Below are positions 29,393-37,916 of a stretch of DNA of 64,000 nucleotides, piece after piece (the first letter of the stretch is position 1; every line of letters begins with the position of its first letter). Location of the stretch: contig NZ_SMFU01000007.1 of the NCBI RefSeq assembly GCF_004339595.1, positions 804,658-868,657 on the forward strand, given 5' to 3'. The notes beneath the pieces were generated by a model. That model had not been told where the DNA came from and did not search any database. It saw only the letters and a program-made list of their open reading frames with translations. Position numbers and translations under genes: made by a program. Origin of the DNA: Marinobacterium mangrovicola. Its GTDB lineage: Bacteria; Pseudomonadota; Gammaproteobacteria; Pseudomonadales; Balneatricaceae.

Positions 29393-30457
29393 GTGACGGA
29401 ATTTCTCGCCGAATACGGACTCTTTCTCGCCAAGACACTTACCCTGATTATCGGCATTCTGCTGGTGGTTGCCGGGGTTGGTGCCGCTGTGTCCAAGCGT
29501 CGCGAGGCGCGCGAAGGGCATGTCGAAGTGAAGCACATCAATCGCCACTTTGAAGAGATGCAGCAGGAGATCGAAGACGAAATTCTGGACGAGTCGCGTT
29601 TAAAACAGATGCATAAAGAGCAGAAGAAACGCGATAAACAGGAAGCGAAAGAGCGCAAGAAAGCGGCGAAGAAAGGCACCGAACCCGAGCCGGAGCGCAA
29701 GCGTATCTACGTCCTCGATTTCGACGGCGACCTGCACGCGTCCCAGGTTGACTGGTTGCGTGAAGAGATCAGTGCCGTGTTGATGATGGCCCGCAAGGAA
29801 GATGAAGTCGTCGTTCGTCTGGAGAGCGGTGGTGGTCTGGTTCATGGCTACGGTCTGGCGGCGTCCCAGCTTGAGCGTATCCGTCGTCGTGAAATTCCAT
29901 TGACCATCTGTGTCGACAAGGTCGCTGCCAGCGGTGGCTACATGATGGCCTGTATCGCCAATAAGCTGTTGACGGCACCCTTTGCCCTGGTGGGTTCCAT
30001 CGGTGTGGTGGCGCAGCTGCCGAATTTCCATCGTCTGCTGAAAAAGCATGATGTGGATTACGAGGTATTCACCGCCGGTGAATACAAGCGCACTGTCACG
30101 CTGTTTGGTGAAAACACCGAGCATGGCCGCAAGAAGTTTGTTGAAGAGCTGGAAGATACTCACGGGCTCTTCAAGGAATTTGTCGCGGAATACCGCCCCG
30201 AGCTTGATCTGGAGAAGATCGCCACCGGCGAGGTCTGGTTTGGTAAACGTGCGCTTGGCCTTGGGCTCATCGATGGTATCAGTACCAGTGACGATTACCT
30301 GTTTGATGCCTGCGAAAATGCCGATGTCTATCGTGTTAGCTATGAGCTGAAAAAGGGCTTGCAGGAGCGGCTGAGCAACTTCTCCGTACAGACCGCAGAT
30401 CGCCTTGCCGACCGTCTGGTGCAAAAGCTTCAGGAAAGCCGTTTCTGGTCGCGGTAA
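29393..30457 (+). CDS. sohB: Inner-membrane serine protease SohB
   Basis: This 354-residue signal-peptide-peptidase-A-like membrane protease is about the length of E. coli SohB. The N-terminal EYGLFLAKTLTLIIG membrane segment is followed by a charged Lys/Glu-rich linker (about 60-105). In the S49 peptidase core, the nucleophile lies in VAASGGYMMAC and the catalytic Lys is likely in GEYKRTVTLFGENTEHG. A GTG at 29393 is taken as start because AGGAG ends six bases before it and the N-terminus then matches SohB. Upstream in-frame ATGs overlap the divergent SCP2 gene. Confidence 0.92.
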   Translation: MTEFLAEYGLFLAKTLTLIIGILLVVAGVGAAVSKRREAREGHVEVKHINRHFEEMQQEIEDEILDESRLKQMHKEQKKRDKQEAKERKKAAKKGTEPEPERKRIYVLDFDGDLHASQVDWLREEISAVLMMARKEDEVVVRLESGGGLVHGYGLAASQLERIRRREIPLTICVDKVAASGGYMMACIANKLLTAPFALVGSIGVVAQLPNFHRLLKKHDVDYEVFTAGEYKRTVTLFGENTEHGRKKFVEELEDTHGLFKEFVAEYRPELDLEKIATGEVWFGKRALGLGLIDGISTSDDYLFDACENADVYRVSYELKKGLQERLSNFSVQTADRLADRLVQKLQESRFWSR

Positions 30458-30499
30458 GGGATTGGGCCTCGAGCAAGTGGAACAAGTGAGAGATTCGAT

Positions 30500-31168
30500 G
30501 TGAAAGGTCAGTTAAAGGACGCGAATACCGCTACCCGTATTATCCTCGCCGCAGAGCAGCTGTTCGCAGAGCGTGGCTTTGCGGAAACCACTATGCGCCA
30601 GATCACCGCTGCGGCGGATGTTAACCTGGCCGCCGTTAATTACCATTACGGCTCCAAGCACGGTTTAATTGAGGCGGTGGCGACCCGCTTTCTCGATCCT
30701 CTGTGCGCGCGGCTTGAACAGTTGCTCGCCGAGCGTCGCGCCTCCGGTACCGAGTTTATCGGGGTGGAGGAGTTGATCGAGATACTGATGGTAGCGCTGC
30801 TTGAAGCACGCGAGGATCGGGAACACTCACTATCCCTGTTCATGCATCTGCTGGATCTGGCTTACGCGCCTGATCAGGAGAGTCTGCGTAAGTTCCTTAT
30901 GCAGCATTACGCGGGGCGGATCGAGCCGATGGTCACTTTGGTGCGCCAGGACGCGGCGCCGATGGAGAATGACGAGTTTTTCTGGCGTCTACATTTCCTG
31001 CTGGGCGCGTTAATTTTCACACTGTCGAACTACAGCACTCTGAATCTCCTTAATGCGCGGAACTCAGACGGACGCGTTGATATCGAAAGGACCCTGCATC
31101 GTATGGTGCCCGTGCTGACGGCCGGATTCCATGCGCGTTCCGAAAAGAACTGGGTCTGCAGAATCTAA
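30500..31168 (+). CDS. psrA: TetR-family regulator, PsrA-like
   Basis: This 222-residue repressor-type protein has an N-terminal TetR helix-turn-helix (about 10-57, AEQLFAERGFAETTMRQITAAADVNLAAVNYHYGS). This half is very similar to PsrA of Pseudomonas, which senses long-chain fatty acids and controls beta-oxidation and rpoS. The neighbourhood agrees, since psrA is next to nagZ in Pseudomonas. Start is a GTG with only a weak upstream purine stretch. The C-terminal ligand domain is less certain, so the regulated genes are unknown here. Confidence 0.82.
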   Translation: MKGQLKDANTATRIILAAEQLFAERGFAETTMRQITAAADVNLAAVNYHYGSKHGLIEAVATRFLDPLCARLEQLLAERRASGTEFIGVEELIEILMVALLEAREDREHSLSLFMHLLDLAYAPDQESLRKFLMQHYAGRIEPMVTLVRQDAAPMENDEFFWRLHFLLGALIFTLSNYSTLNLLNARNSDGRVDIERTLHRMVPVLTAGFHARSEKNWVCRI

Positions 31169-31202
31169 TCTGCTGGTATATCACTCGTTATCTGGGGGAA
31201 GT

Positions 31203-31682
31203 ATGTATCGCATTGAGGTGTCACTGGGCGAACAGCGCCTGCGTCTGATCGACACCGACACCGAGCTTGGCAGTTGGTCCGTCTCTACCGCGTTGAACGG
31301 AGCGGGCGAGACAAATGGCAGTGGTTGTACACCCCGTGGCGCGCATTACATACGTGCCTGTATCGGCGCCGATCAGCCGTTGAACGCGGTGTTTATCGGG
31401 CGTCGTCCCACCGGGGAGATCTATTCGCCAGAACTCGCCGCCAGTCATCCGGGGCGAGACTGGATTCTGACCCGTATTCTCTGGCTTTGCGGTCGTGAGC
31501 CGGGCAAAAATCGCCTCGGTAATTGCGATTCCCAGCGTCGCTATATCTATATCCACGGTACGCCGGATACCGAGCCCATGGGGGTTCCTCTCTCACATGG
31601 CTGTATCCGCATGCGTAACGCTGATCTCCTAGAACTGTTCTCCCGCGTCCAGGCCGGTACCCCGGTCGATATTCATGAATGA
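31203..31682 (+). CDS. Cytoplasmic YkuD-family L,D-carboxypeptidase (ElsL/LdcV-like)
   Basis: This 159-residue single YkuD domain has the catalytic signature HGTPD...PLSHGCIRM with Cys134. There is no signal peptide or membrane segment, so it should stay in the cytoplasm, unlike classical periplasmic L,D-transpeptidases. Signal-less YkuD proteins of proteobacteria (ElsL in Acinetobacter) are L,D-carboxypeptidases that trim the terminal D-Ala from recycled muropeptides. The next gene, nagZ, works on the same cytoplasmic recycling intermediates, which supports that reading. The ATG at 31203 has GGGGGA just ahead; the longer frame from 31131 would overlap the regulator gene. Confidence 0.8.
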   Translation: MYRIEVSLGEQRLRLIDTDTELGSWSVSTALNGAGETNGSGCTPRGAHYIRACIGADQPLNAVFIGRRPTGEIYSPELAASHPGRDWILTRILWLCGREPGKNRLGNCDSQRRYIYIHGTPDTEPMGVPLSHGCIRMRNADLLELFSRVQAGTPVDIHE

Positions 31683-31689
31683 GGAAAGC

Positions 31690-32730
31690 ATGACACTCGG
31701 TACTGAAAGTCCAGCGCTTGGCCCGTTGATGCTCGACCTGAAAGGTCTGTCACTGGCGGCCGATGAGGCAGAAATTCTGCGTCAGCCGGAAGTGGGTGGT
31801 CTGATCCTGTTTGCGCGTAACTATGAATCGCCAGAACAGCTGCATGCTTTGATGGCTGAGGTGCGCAACGCGCGCCCCGATATTCTGGTGTCCGTTGATC
31901 AGGAGGGTGGCCGTGTGCAGCGCCTGCGTGAGGGTGTCACAAGACTGCCGCCCATGGCTGCGCTGGGCGAGCGCTGGAAACTGGATCGCCAGCAGGCCGT
32001 CGAGGAAGCTCATGAGCTGGGTTGGCTGATGGCGGCTGAGTTGCGTGATTTTGATATCGATTTCAGCTTTGCGCCAGTGCTGGATCGTGACTGGTCCCGT
32101 AGCGGTGTGATTGGCGATCGCGCTTTCGCCGGCACGGTTGAAGGGATCTCCGAACTGGCCGTTGCTTTTATGAGCGGAATGCATGAGGCCGGCATGGCGG
32201 CGACGGGCAAGCATTTTCCCGGTCATGGTTGGGTCGTGGCCGACTCCCATCTGGAAATTCCGGTGGATGAGCGCTCACTGGAGGAGATCGGTGGCGAGGA
32301 TATGCGTCCATTTGCCACATTGATCGGTGAGGGGCTGGACGCGATTATGCCGGCCCATGTGATCTATTCCGCCGTTAATGAAGAGCCGGCCGGATTTTCT
32401 GAATTCTGGCTGCAGCAGCAGTTGCGGCAGCGACTGGGTTTTAACGGTGTGATTTTCAGTGATGACCTGACCATGGAGGGCGCCAGTGTCGCCGGCGGCT
32501 ATCCCCAGCGTGCAGAGAAAGCGCTGCGCGCCGGCTGTGACATGGTGCTGGTCTGCAACCGTCCTGAAGGTGCGCTGGAAGTGCTCGAATATCTGCAGCA
32601 GCATCCGGTGGCACCGTCGCCGCGGCTGGGCCGGATGAAAGCCCGTGTGGTTGCTCTGGATGATGCCCGGCGACGCGAACGCGCCAGGCAGATCGCGCAA
32701 CAACTGATAGACCTGATGCACCGAGTTTAA
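31690..32730 (+). CDS. nagZ: Beta-N-acetylhexosaminidase NagZ
   Basis: This 346-residue cytoplasmic family-3 glycosidase removes GlcNAc from anhydromuropeptides in peptidoglycan recycling. The substrate-binding motif GKHFPGHGWVVADSH holds the catalytic Asp-His dyad. The nucleophile Asp lies in FSDDLTMEGA near 250. VSVDQEGGRVQRL is at about 70-80. The ATG at 31690 has GAGG five bases upstream and begins just after the YkuD stop; an alternative ATG at 31675 would overlap it. In AmpG/AmpR organisms its product induces beta-lactamase; no ampC is seen here. Confidence 0.96.
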   Translation: MTLGTESPALGPLMLDLKGLSLAADEAEILRQPEVGGLILFARNYESPEQLHALMAEVRNARPDILVSVDQEGGRVQRLREGVTRLPPMAALGERWKLDRQQAVEEAHELGWLMAAELRDFDIDFSFAPVLDRDWSRSGVIGDRAFAGTVEGISELAVAFMSGMHEAGMAATGKHFPGHGWVVADSHLEIPVDERSLEEIGGEDMRPFATLIGEGLDAIMPAHVIYSAVNEEPAGFSEFWLQQQLRQRLGFNGVIFSDDLTMEGASVAGGYPQRAEKALRAGCDMVLVCNRPEGALEVLEYLQQHPVAPSPRLGRMKARVVALDDARRRERARQIAQQLIDLMHRV

Positions 32731-32740
32731 GGACTGAGCA

Positions 32741-33868
32741 ATGCCTGAAGAGAAACTGACCAGCTGGATTGACCCGTTACTTGGGCTGATGCCCGTGTTG
32801 CAGGACTATCGCTGGCAATTGAGTGTGCTGCTTATTCTTGCGGTGACGCTGCTCGCCATGTTCGTGGCAAACCGCATCATGAAGCGCCTGGTACGCTCCT
32901 TGTCCCATACCAAGCCTGTCTGGGACGACCTGTTGATCGATGCCGGCCGTTTGCCGGTGAGGATTCTGATTCTGGTAATCGGTTGTTCGCTGGCGCTGGC
33001 AGTGGCGGCACCGCATTCCGACTACATAGGCAGGGAGTTACCGAGTCGAGCGCGGCAGATCGCTTTTATCCTGTTGCTGGGCTGGACGCTGATCCGCTTT
33101 ATCGGACATGCCGAAGAGGTGGTCCTGCGCCGCAATAAGAACATCGATCGGACCACAGCGGATGCGTTCTCCAAGCTGATTCGGCTGGTGATTGTTATCG
33201 TGGTTGGGTTGGTGCTGTTGCAGAACCTGGGTTACAGCATTTCCGGCCTGCTCGCATTCGGTGGTATCGGTGGTCTGGCGGTGGGTTTTGCGGCCAAGGA
33301 TCTGCTTGCCAACTTCTTTGGCGGTCTGATGATCTACCTGGATCGTCCGTTTAAGGTGGGCGACTGGGTGCGCTCGCCGGACAAGAACATTGAAGGTGTT
33401 GTTGAGCATGTCGGGTGGCGCCTGACGGTAATACGAACTTTTGACCTGCGCCCGCTCTATGTGCCCAATGCGACCTTTAACAATATCTCAGTAGAGAACC
33501 CGTCGCGGATGACCCATCGACGTATCTTCGAGTATGTCGGGGTGCGCTATGACGACGCGGCGGTGGTCAAGCAGATCGTCGATGATATCCGCGAAATGCT
33601 GGTAGGCCATGAAGAGATCGACGAGAACAACACTCTGTTTGTGCAGTTGAATCGCTTTGGCCCATCCTCGCTGGATATCATGGTTTACACCTTCACCCAC
33701 ACCACCAACTGGGGGCATTACCTGGCGGTGCGTGAGGATGTGCTGCTGAAGATAATCGATATCGTCTCTGGTCATGGTGCCGAGATCGCCTTCCCGACCA
33801 CGACCGTGCACCTGCACGAACAGCCGGGCGTAGAAGCGCCACCGGAGATGGAAAAGCAAAGCGCCTGA
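32741..33868 (+). CDS. Mechanosensitive channel, MscS family (YnaI-like)
   Basis: This 375-residue inner-membrane channel would release solutes upon hypo-osmotic shock. About five hydrophobic segments are visible. The last is the Gly/Ala-rich pore helix GLLAFGGIGGLAVGFAAKDLLANFFGG, followed by the beta-domain DRPFKVGDWVRSP and VYVPNATFNN-like LYVPNATFNNISV. It is larger than the 286-residue E. coli MscS because of extra N-terminal segments. It follows nagZ by 10 bases and may be cotranscribed. Confidence 0.88.
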   Translation: MPEEKLTSWIDPLLGLMPVLQDYRWQLSVLLILAVTLLAMFVANRIMKRLVRSLSHTKPVWDDLLIDAGRLPVRILILVIGCSLALAVAAPHSDYIGRELPSRARQIAFILLLGWTLIRFIGHAEEVVLRRNKNIDRTTADAFSKLIRLVIVIVVGLVLLQNLGYSISGLLAFGGIGGLAVGFAAKDLLANFFGGLMIYLDRPFKVGDWVRSPDKNIEGVVEHVGWRLTVIRTFDLRPLYVPNATFNNISVENPSRMTHRRIFEYVGVRYDDAAVVKQIVDDIREMLVGHEEIDENNTLFVQLNRFGPSSLDIMVYTFTHTTNWGHYLAVREDVLLKIIDIVSGHGAEIAFPTTTVHLHEQPGVEAPPEMEKQSA

Positions 33869-33922
33869 TCCCATGTAGTTATCCAGACCTGAAGATCTGT
33901 CGATGGAGCCGGAGTTACCGCT

Positions 33923-35650
33923 ATGAGCCAGCCTGAAGTCCAAGCGATCAAACCCAGTGCCTGGCTCCGCAGGGTCGCGGCGCCAGGGCGGCGCTGGACA
34001 TTGCTGGCGATGCTGGCCGGTTTGCTGCTGGGACTGGTGCTGGTGCTTCAGGCTGATCGTCTCGCCTACGTTATCTCCGGGTTGGTGCAGGGCAGGGGTG
34101 AGCTTGGTGGCTATGTGCCGGCGATCGCGCTGGTGGTCGTTGCCGTTGTCTTGCGCGCGCTGTTTGGTTTTCTGCGTGAGTGGGCTGGGGTGCGCGCCTC
34201 GGTCAGTGTGCGCCGGGCGCTGCGTCAGGAGCTCCTGGCAAAGCTCGACAGGCTCGGCCCCGGTTATACTCATCGTCGTCAGGCGGGTGAGCTCAGTACC
34301 TTGCTGCTTGAGCAGGTTGAGGCGCTGGATGGTTTTATCGCCCGTTACCTGCCTCAGATGGTCCAGGCGGTGGGAATGCCGCTGATCATTCTGCTGTTTG
34401 TGCTGCCGCAGAACTGGGCGGTGGCACTGATCTTTATCTGCACTGCTCCGCTGGTACCGCTGTTTATGGCGTTAGTGGGAATGAAAGCGGCAGATGCCAA
34501 TCGGCGTAATTTCCAGGTTCTGGCGAATTTATCCGCCTATCTTCTCGATGTTATTCAAGGCTTGCCGACACTCAAGCTGTTTCAGCGGAGCAGGGCGGAA
34601 GCCGAGACCATCGCACGGGTATCGGAGGAGTTCCGCCTCAAGACCATGGAGGTTTTACGACTGGCTTTTCTCTCTTCCGCCGTGCTGGAGTTTTTCGCTT
34701 CCGTTTCCATCGCATTGACCGCCGTCTACCTGGGATTCAGCTTTCTTGGGCAGTTGGGATTTGGTACCTGGGAGGGTGATATAACGCTCTACCAGGCGTT
34801 GTTCATTTTGTTGCTGGCGCCGGAGTTTTACCTGCCTCTGCGCGAGCTGGGTACCCAGTATCATGCCAAGCAGGAGGCGGTGGCGGCTTCGGAAAAGCTT
34901 ATGCAGTTGCTCGATGAGGTAGAGCATCAAGCCCCGTCCGGCGGCAAGGGAGCGCCTGTAGACCCTGTTACTATCCGTTTTTCAGGCGTAGGGCTTGTCT
35001 ATCCAGGTAGCGAGCGCCCGGTACTTGAGGGTATCGATCTCGAACTTAAGCCCGGCGAGCCCGTGGCGGTGGCAGGCCCCAGTGGTGTGGGCAAATCCTC
35101 GCTGATGAATCTGCTGCTTGGTTTTTACCCGCTATCAGCCGGGCAGATTCAGGTGAATGGTGTGGATCTCGCGGAAATGGACCGTGATGACTGGCTTGCC
35201 CGGGTGGCCTGGGTGAGCCAGCACACAACATTGTTCAGTGGCACGTTGAGGCAGAACCTTCTCCTGGCCGATCCGGATGCCAGTGATGTGCGGTTGCGTC
35301 AGGTCTGTGATGCGGCTCATGTCAGTGAATTCCTCGCTCAGCTTCCCAAGGGGTTGGATACGGAGGTAGCGGAAGCGGGGGCCGGCCTGTCCGGCGGTCA
35401 GATTCAGCGAATCGCCCTGGCCCGTGCGCTGTTGAAAGATGCGCCTGTGCTGCTGCTCGATGAGCCCACGGCTAACCTGGATCGCCAGAGTGAGGAATAT
35501 ATTCTGCAGGCGCTGGAGCGGTTTGCGCAGAACCGAACGGTATTGATACTGAGCCATCGTGAATCCACCCTGAAGACCGCGAAGCGACTTTTTCATTTGC
35601 GTAACGGGTCTCTTCAACGCATGGCGGATGATGTCGGAGGTGCGCAGTGA
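33923..35650 (+). CDS. cydD: Cysteine/glutathione ABC exporter subunit CydD
   Basis: This 575-residue half-transporter has six predicted membrane segments in the first 310 residues and a C-terminal ATPase with Walker A GPSGVGKSS (about 388), signature LSGGQIQR and Walker B LLLDEPTANLD. CydDC exports cysteine and glutathione to the periplasm and is needed to assemble cytochrome bd oxidase. Features such as RRQAGELSTLLLEQVEALDGFIARYLPQM are CydD-like. It is followed with a GTGA overlap by cydC. The oxidase genes cydAB are not in the window. Confidence 0.92.
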   Translation: MSQPEVQAIKPSAWLRRVAAPGRRWTLLAMLAGLLLGLVLVLQADRLAYVISGLVQGRGELGGYVPAIALVVVAVVLRALFGFLREWAGVRASVSVRRALRQELLAKLDRLGPGYTHRRQAGELSTLLLEQVEALDGFIARYLPQMVQAVGMPLIILLFVLPQNWAVALIFICTAPLVPLFMALVGMKAADANRRNFQVLANLSAYLLDVIQGLPTLKLFQRSRAEAETIARVSEEFRLKTMEVLRLAFLSSAVLEFFASVSIALTAVYLGFSFLGQLGFGTWEGDITLYQALFILLLAPEFYLPLRELGTQYHAKQEAVAASEKLMQLLDEVEHQAPSGGKGAPVDPVTIRFSGVGLVYPGSERPVLEGIDLELKPGEPVAVAGPSGVGKSSLMNLLLGFYPLSAGQIQVNGVDLAEMDRDDWLARVAWVSQHTTLFSGTLRQNLLLADPDASDVRLRQVCDAAHVSEFLAQLPKGLDTEVAEAGAGLSGGQIQRIALARALLKDAPVLLLDEPTANLDRQSEEYILQALERFAQNRTVLILSHRESTLKTAKRLFHLRNGSLQRMADDVGGAQ

Positions 35651-37356
35651 AACTACTCTGGCCTTATATCCGTCAAATGCGCGCCCATCTTGGTTGGGTG
35701 CTTCTCGGCGCGGTTCTAGCATTGGTGACCTTGCTGGCGAGCATTGGTCTTTTGACCCTTTCCGGCTGGTTTATTACCGCCACAGCCTTGGCTGGTTCGG
35801 TCAGTTTTAACTTCTATACACCCGGTGCCGGCGTGCGAGGATTCGCTATTCTGCGTACCGCAGGCCGTTATGGTGAGCGTGTGGCTTCTCACGAGGCGAC
35901 CTTCCGATTGATCGCCAAGATTCGTGTCTGGGTTTACACCCGGATAGAACCGCTGCGGCCAGGGCAGTTAAGCCAAATCGGTTCGGCCCAGCTGTTGAAT
36001 CGGCTGGTGGCGGATATCGCCGCGCTCGACAATCTCTATCTGCGGGTATTGTCCCCGACGCTTGTGGCCCTGGTGGTGGCGTTACTCGTTGCCGCGTTCC
36101 TCGCCCTTTACGCGCCGTCTATAGCGCTGATCAGTCTGGCGGGGCTGGCATTCGCCGGTATTCTGGTGCCCGGAGTCGGCTATCTGCTTGGTCGGCGGCC
36201 TGGACGTGATCAGGCGGCGGCTCAGGCGGAGCTGAGGACGCGTCTGGTGAAGATCGTTCAGGGTATGGCGGATCTGCGTATCTATGGCGGTATGGGGGTC
36301 GCTCGGGATTCCGTATCGGAGGCGGAGTTTCTGCTGCTGGCTACTCAGCAGCGGATGGGGCTGGTCTCAGCTGCTATTAATGCTGCGATGACATTGGTGT
36401 CGGGGTTCACCCTGGTGGCGGCGCTGCTGATTGCCGCACAGTTGCTCGGCAATCAGCTGATTGAGCCTGCACAGCTCGCTATGGTCCTGTTTTGCGTGTT
36501 GGCGGCGTTTGAGGCGGTCATGCCGCTTCCTTTGGCGTACCAATATCTGGGCAAAACGACAGCGGCAGCGGCGCGCCTGGATCAGGTTGTTAACCATGCT
36601 GAGGTTTCGGGCTTCCCTGAATCCGGCGTTAAGCCGTCACAGCCCGGTCAGTTCAGTTTCAGCGCTGTGCATTTTTCCTATACGCCCGACCGTCCCGCTC
36701 TGGATGGTATCGATCTTCAGGTCGCTCCCGGCGAAAAGGTCGTGGTGCTGGGTCATTCCGGTAGCGGAAAAAGTAGCCTTATTACGCTGCTGAGTCGGTT
36801 CTGGGATCCGCAGTCCGGGGAAATAAAACTGGGTGGTGAACGGATAGAGCGTTATTCGGAAGCGGATTTACGGCGCCAGATGAGTGTCATGTCTCAGCCC
36901 GTTCAGCTGTTTGCCGGGAGCGTGAGGGATAACTTGCAGCTCGCGGTGGATGATCTGGATGATAGTACGCTTGAGTCTTTGCTTGATGATCTCGATCTTC
37001 TGCCGGGTTTGTCGGGGCAGGGGCTTGATTACCAGGTGGGTGAAGCAGGTGCCCGGCTATCTGGTGGTCAGCGTAAACGGCTGGCGCTGGCGCGGGCATT
37101 GCTGCGGCCTGCTCCGATATTGCTGCTTGATGAACCGACGGAAGGGCTGGACGCGCAAACCGAATCAAGAGTCGTGGACTGTCTGCTTGATCGTGCGCAA
37201 GACCGCACTTTGCTGCTCATCACCCATCATCCGATCGCACTGGAGCGGTTTGATCGAGTGATCCTGATCGATTCCGGCAGGGTGGTTGAGGAGGGAGCTC
37301 CGGACCGGCTTCTCGCCGATCCGGATAGTCGACTGGCAGGGCTCAGGTCGATCTAG
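35647..37356 (+). CDS. cydC: Cysteine/glutathione ABC exporter subunit CydC
   Basis: This 569-residue partner of CydD has six membrane segments in the first half (for example SIGLLTLSGWFITATALAG) and a C-terminal ATPase with GHSGSGKSS, LSGGQRKR and LLLDEPTEGLD. The GTG start overlaps the cydD stop, so translation is coupled. It ends 11 bases from the converging csiV gene, and no terminator hairpin is evident there. Confidence 0.92.
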   Translation: MKLLWPYIRQMRAHLGWVLLGAVLALVTLLASIGLLTLSGWFITATALAGSVSFNFYTPGAGVRGFAILRTAGRYGERVASHEATFRLIAKIRVWVYTRIEPLRPGQLSQIGSAQLLNRLVADIAALDNLYLRVLSPTLVALVVALLVAAFLALYAPSIALISLAGLAFAGILVPGVGYLLGRRPGRDQAAAQAELRTRLVKIVQGMADLRIYGGMGVARDSVSEAEFLLLATQQRMGLVSAAINAAMTLVSGFTLVAALLIAAQLLGNQLIEPAQLAMVLFCVLAAFEAVMPLPLAYQYLGKTTAAAARLDQVVNHAEVSGFPESGVKPSQPGQFSFSAVHFSYTPDRPALDGIDLQVAPGEKVVVLGHSGSGKSSLITLLSRFWDPQSGEIKLGGERIERYSEADLRRQMSVMSQPVQLFAGSVRDNLQLAVDDLDDSTLESLLDDLDLLPGLSGQGLDYQVGEAGARLSGGQRKRLALARALLRPAPILLLDEPTEGLDAQTESRVVDCLLDRAQDRTLLLITHHPIALERFDRVILIDSGRVVEEGAPDRLLADPDSRLAGLRSI

Positions 37357-37367
37357 TCAGGGGGCGG

Positions 37368-37916
37368 TCAGATCGGTCTGGCGTAAACCAGAACGCCGAA
37401 CAGCGGATGATCCAGGTAGTGCAGCTCCCTGGAGCGCATGCGGCGCGACTGTTTTAGCTGATACTGGGCCCCGTTTCGGGTCAGCAGCAGGTTCGGTTTG
37501 AAGTGCAGGTAACGGCTGCGGTCCACGCGGATGGTGCCGTCAACGCGGCCATCGCCGGTGTTGATCCGAATCTCCGGATTGCGTCCTGTGCTGACGTTCT
37601 GGAACCAGCCGCCATGCCAGAGAATCTGGTACCCTTCACGCTTCAGGCGTGCCGCATCGTCGCTCAATACAAAACTGCTTGATGGCATCGCTTCCAGCTG
37701 GGAGTAGGGCGAGCCGTTGTAACTGCTGATGTAACGTGCGCCAGAGGTCGCAGGGGGCTGTGCATTGGGCGCGCTGGCGTTATAGGGCAGGGCGCCGGCG
37801 CCGTAGCTGTTCTGCGCGAAAATAACGACTTCGATCGTGTAGTTGCCGGCTGCAAATGCCGGTGCCGCGACACAGAGCAGCAGGGCGCAGAGCATTGATT
37901 TTATGCGGTTTGTCAT
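37368..37916 (-). CDS. csiV: CsiV-family periplasmic protein
   Basis: This 182-residue exported protein has a clear signal peptide (ALLLCVAAPAFAA). The mature start NYTIEVVIFAQ, the internal GYQILWHGGWFQ and the terminal YLDHPLFGVLVYARPI are typical of CsiV. CsiV is a peptidoglycan-binding protein needed for proper growth in the presence of D-amino acids in Vibrio. A Ser/Ala/Pro/Asn-rich stretch at about 45-75 is probably flexible. Its ATG overlaps the mfd stop (TGATG), and the mfd-csiV pairing is conserved in related genera. Confidence 0.85.
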   Translation of the reverse strand: MTNRIKSMLCALLLCVAAPAFAAGNYTIEVVIFAQNSYGAGALPYNASAPNAQPPATSGARYISSYNGSPYSQLEAMPSSSFVLSDDAARLKREGYQILWHGGWFQNVSTGRNPEIRINTGDGRVDGTIRVDRSRYLHFKPNLLLTRNGAQYQLKQSRRMRSRELHYLDHPLFGVLVYARPI

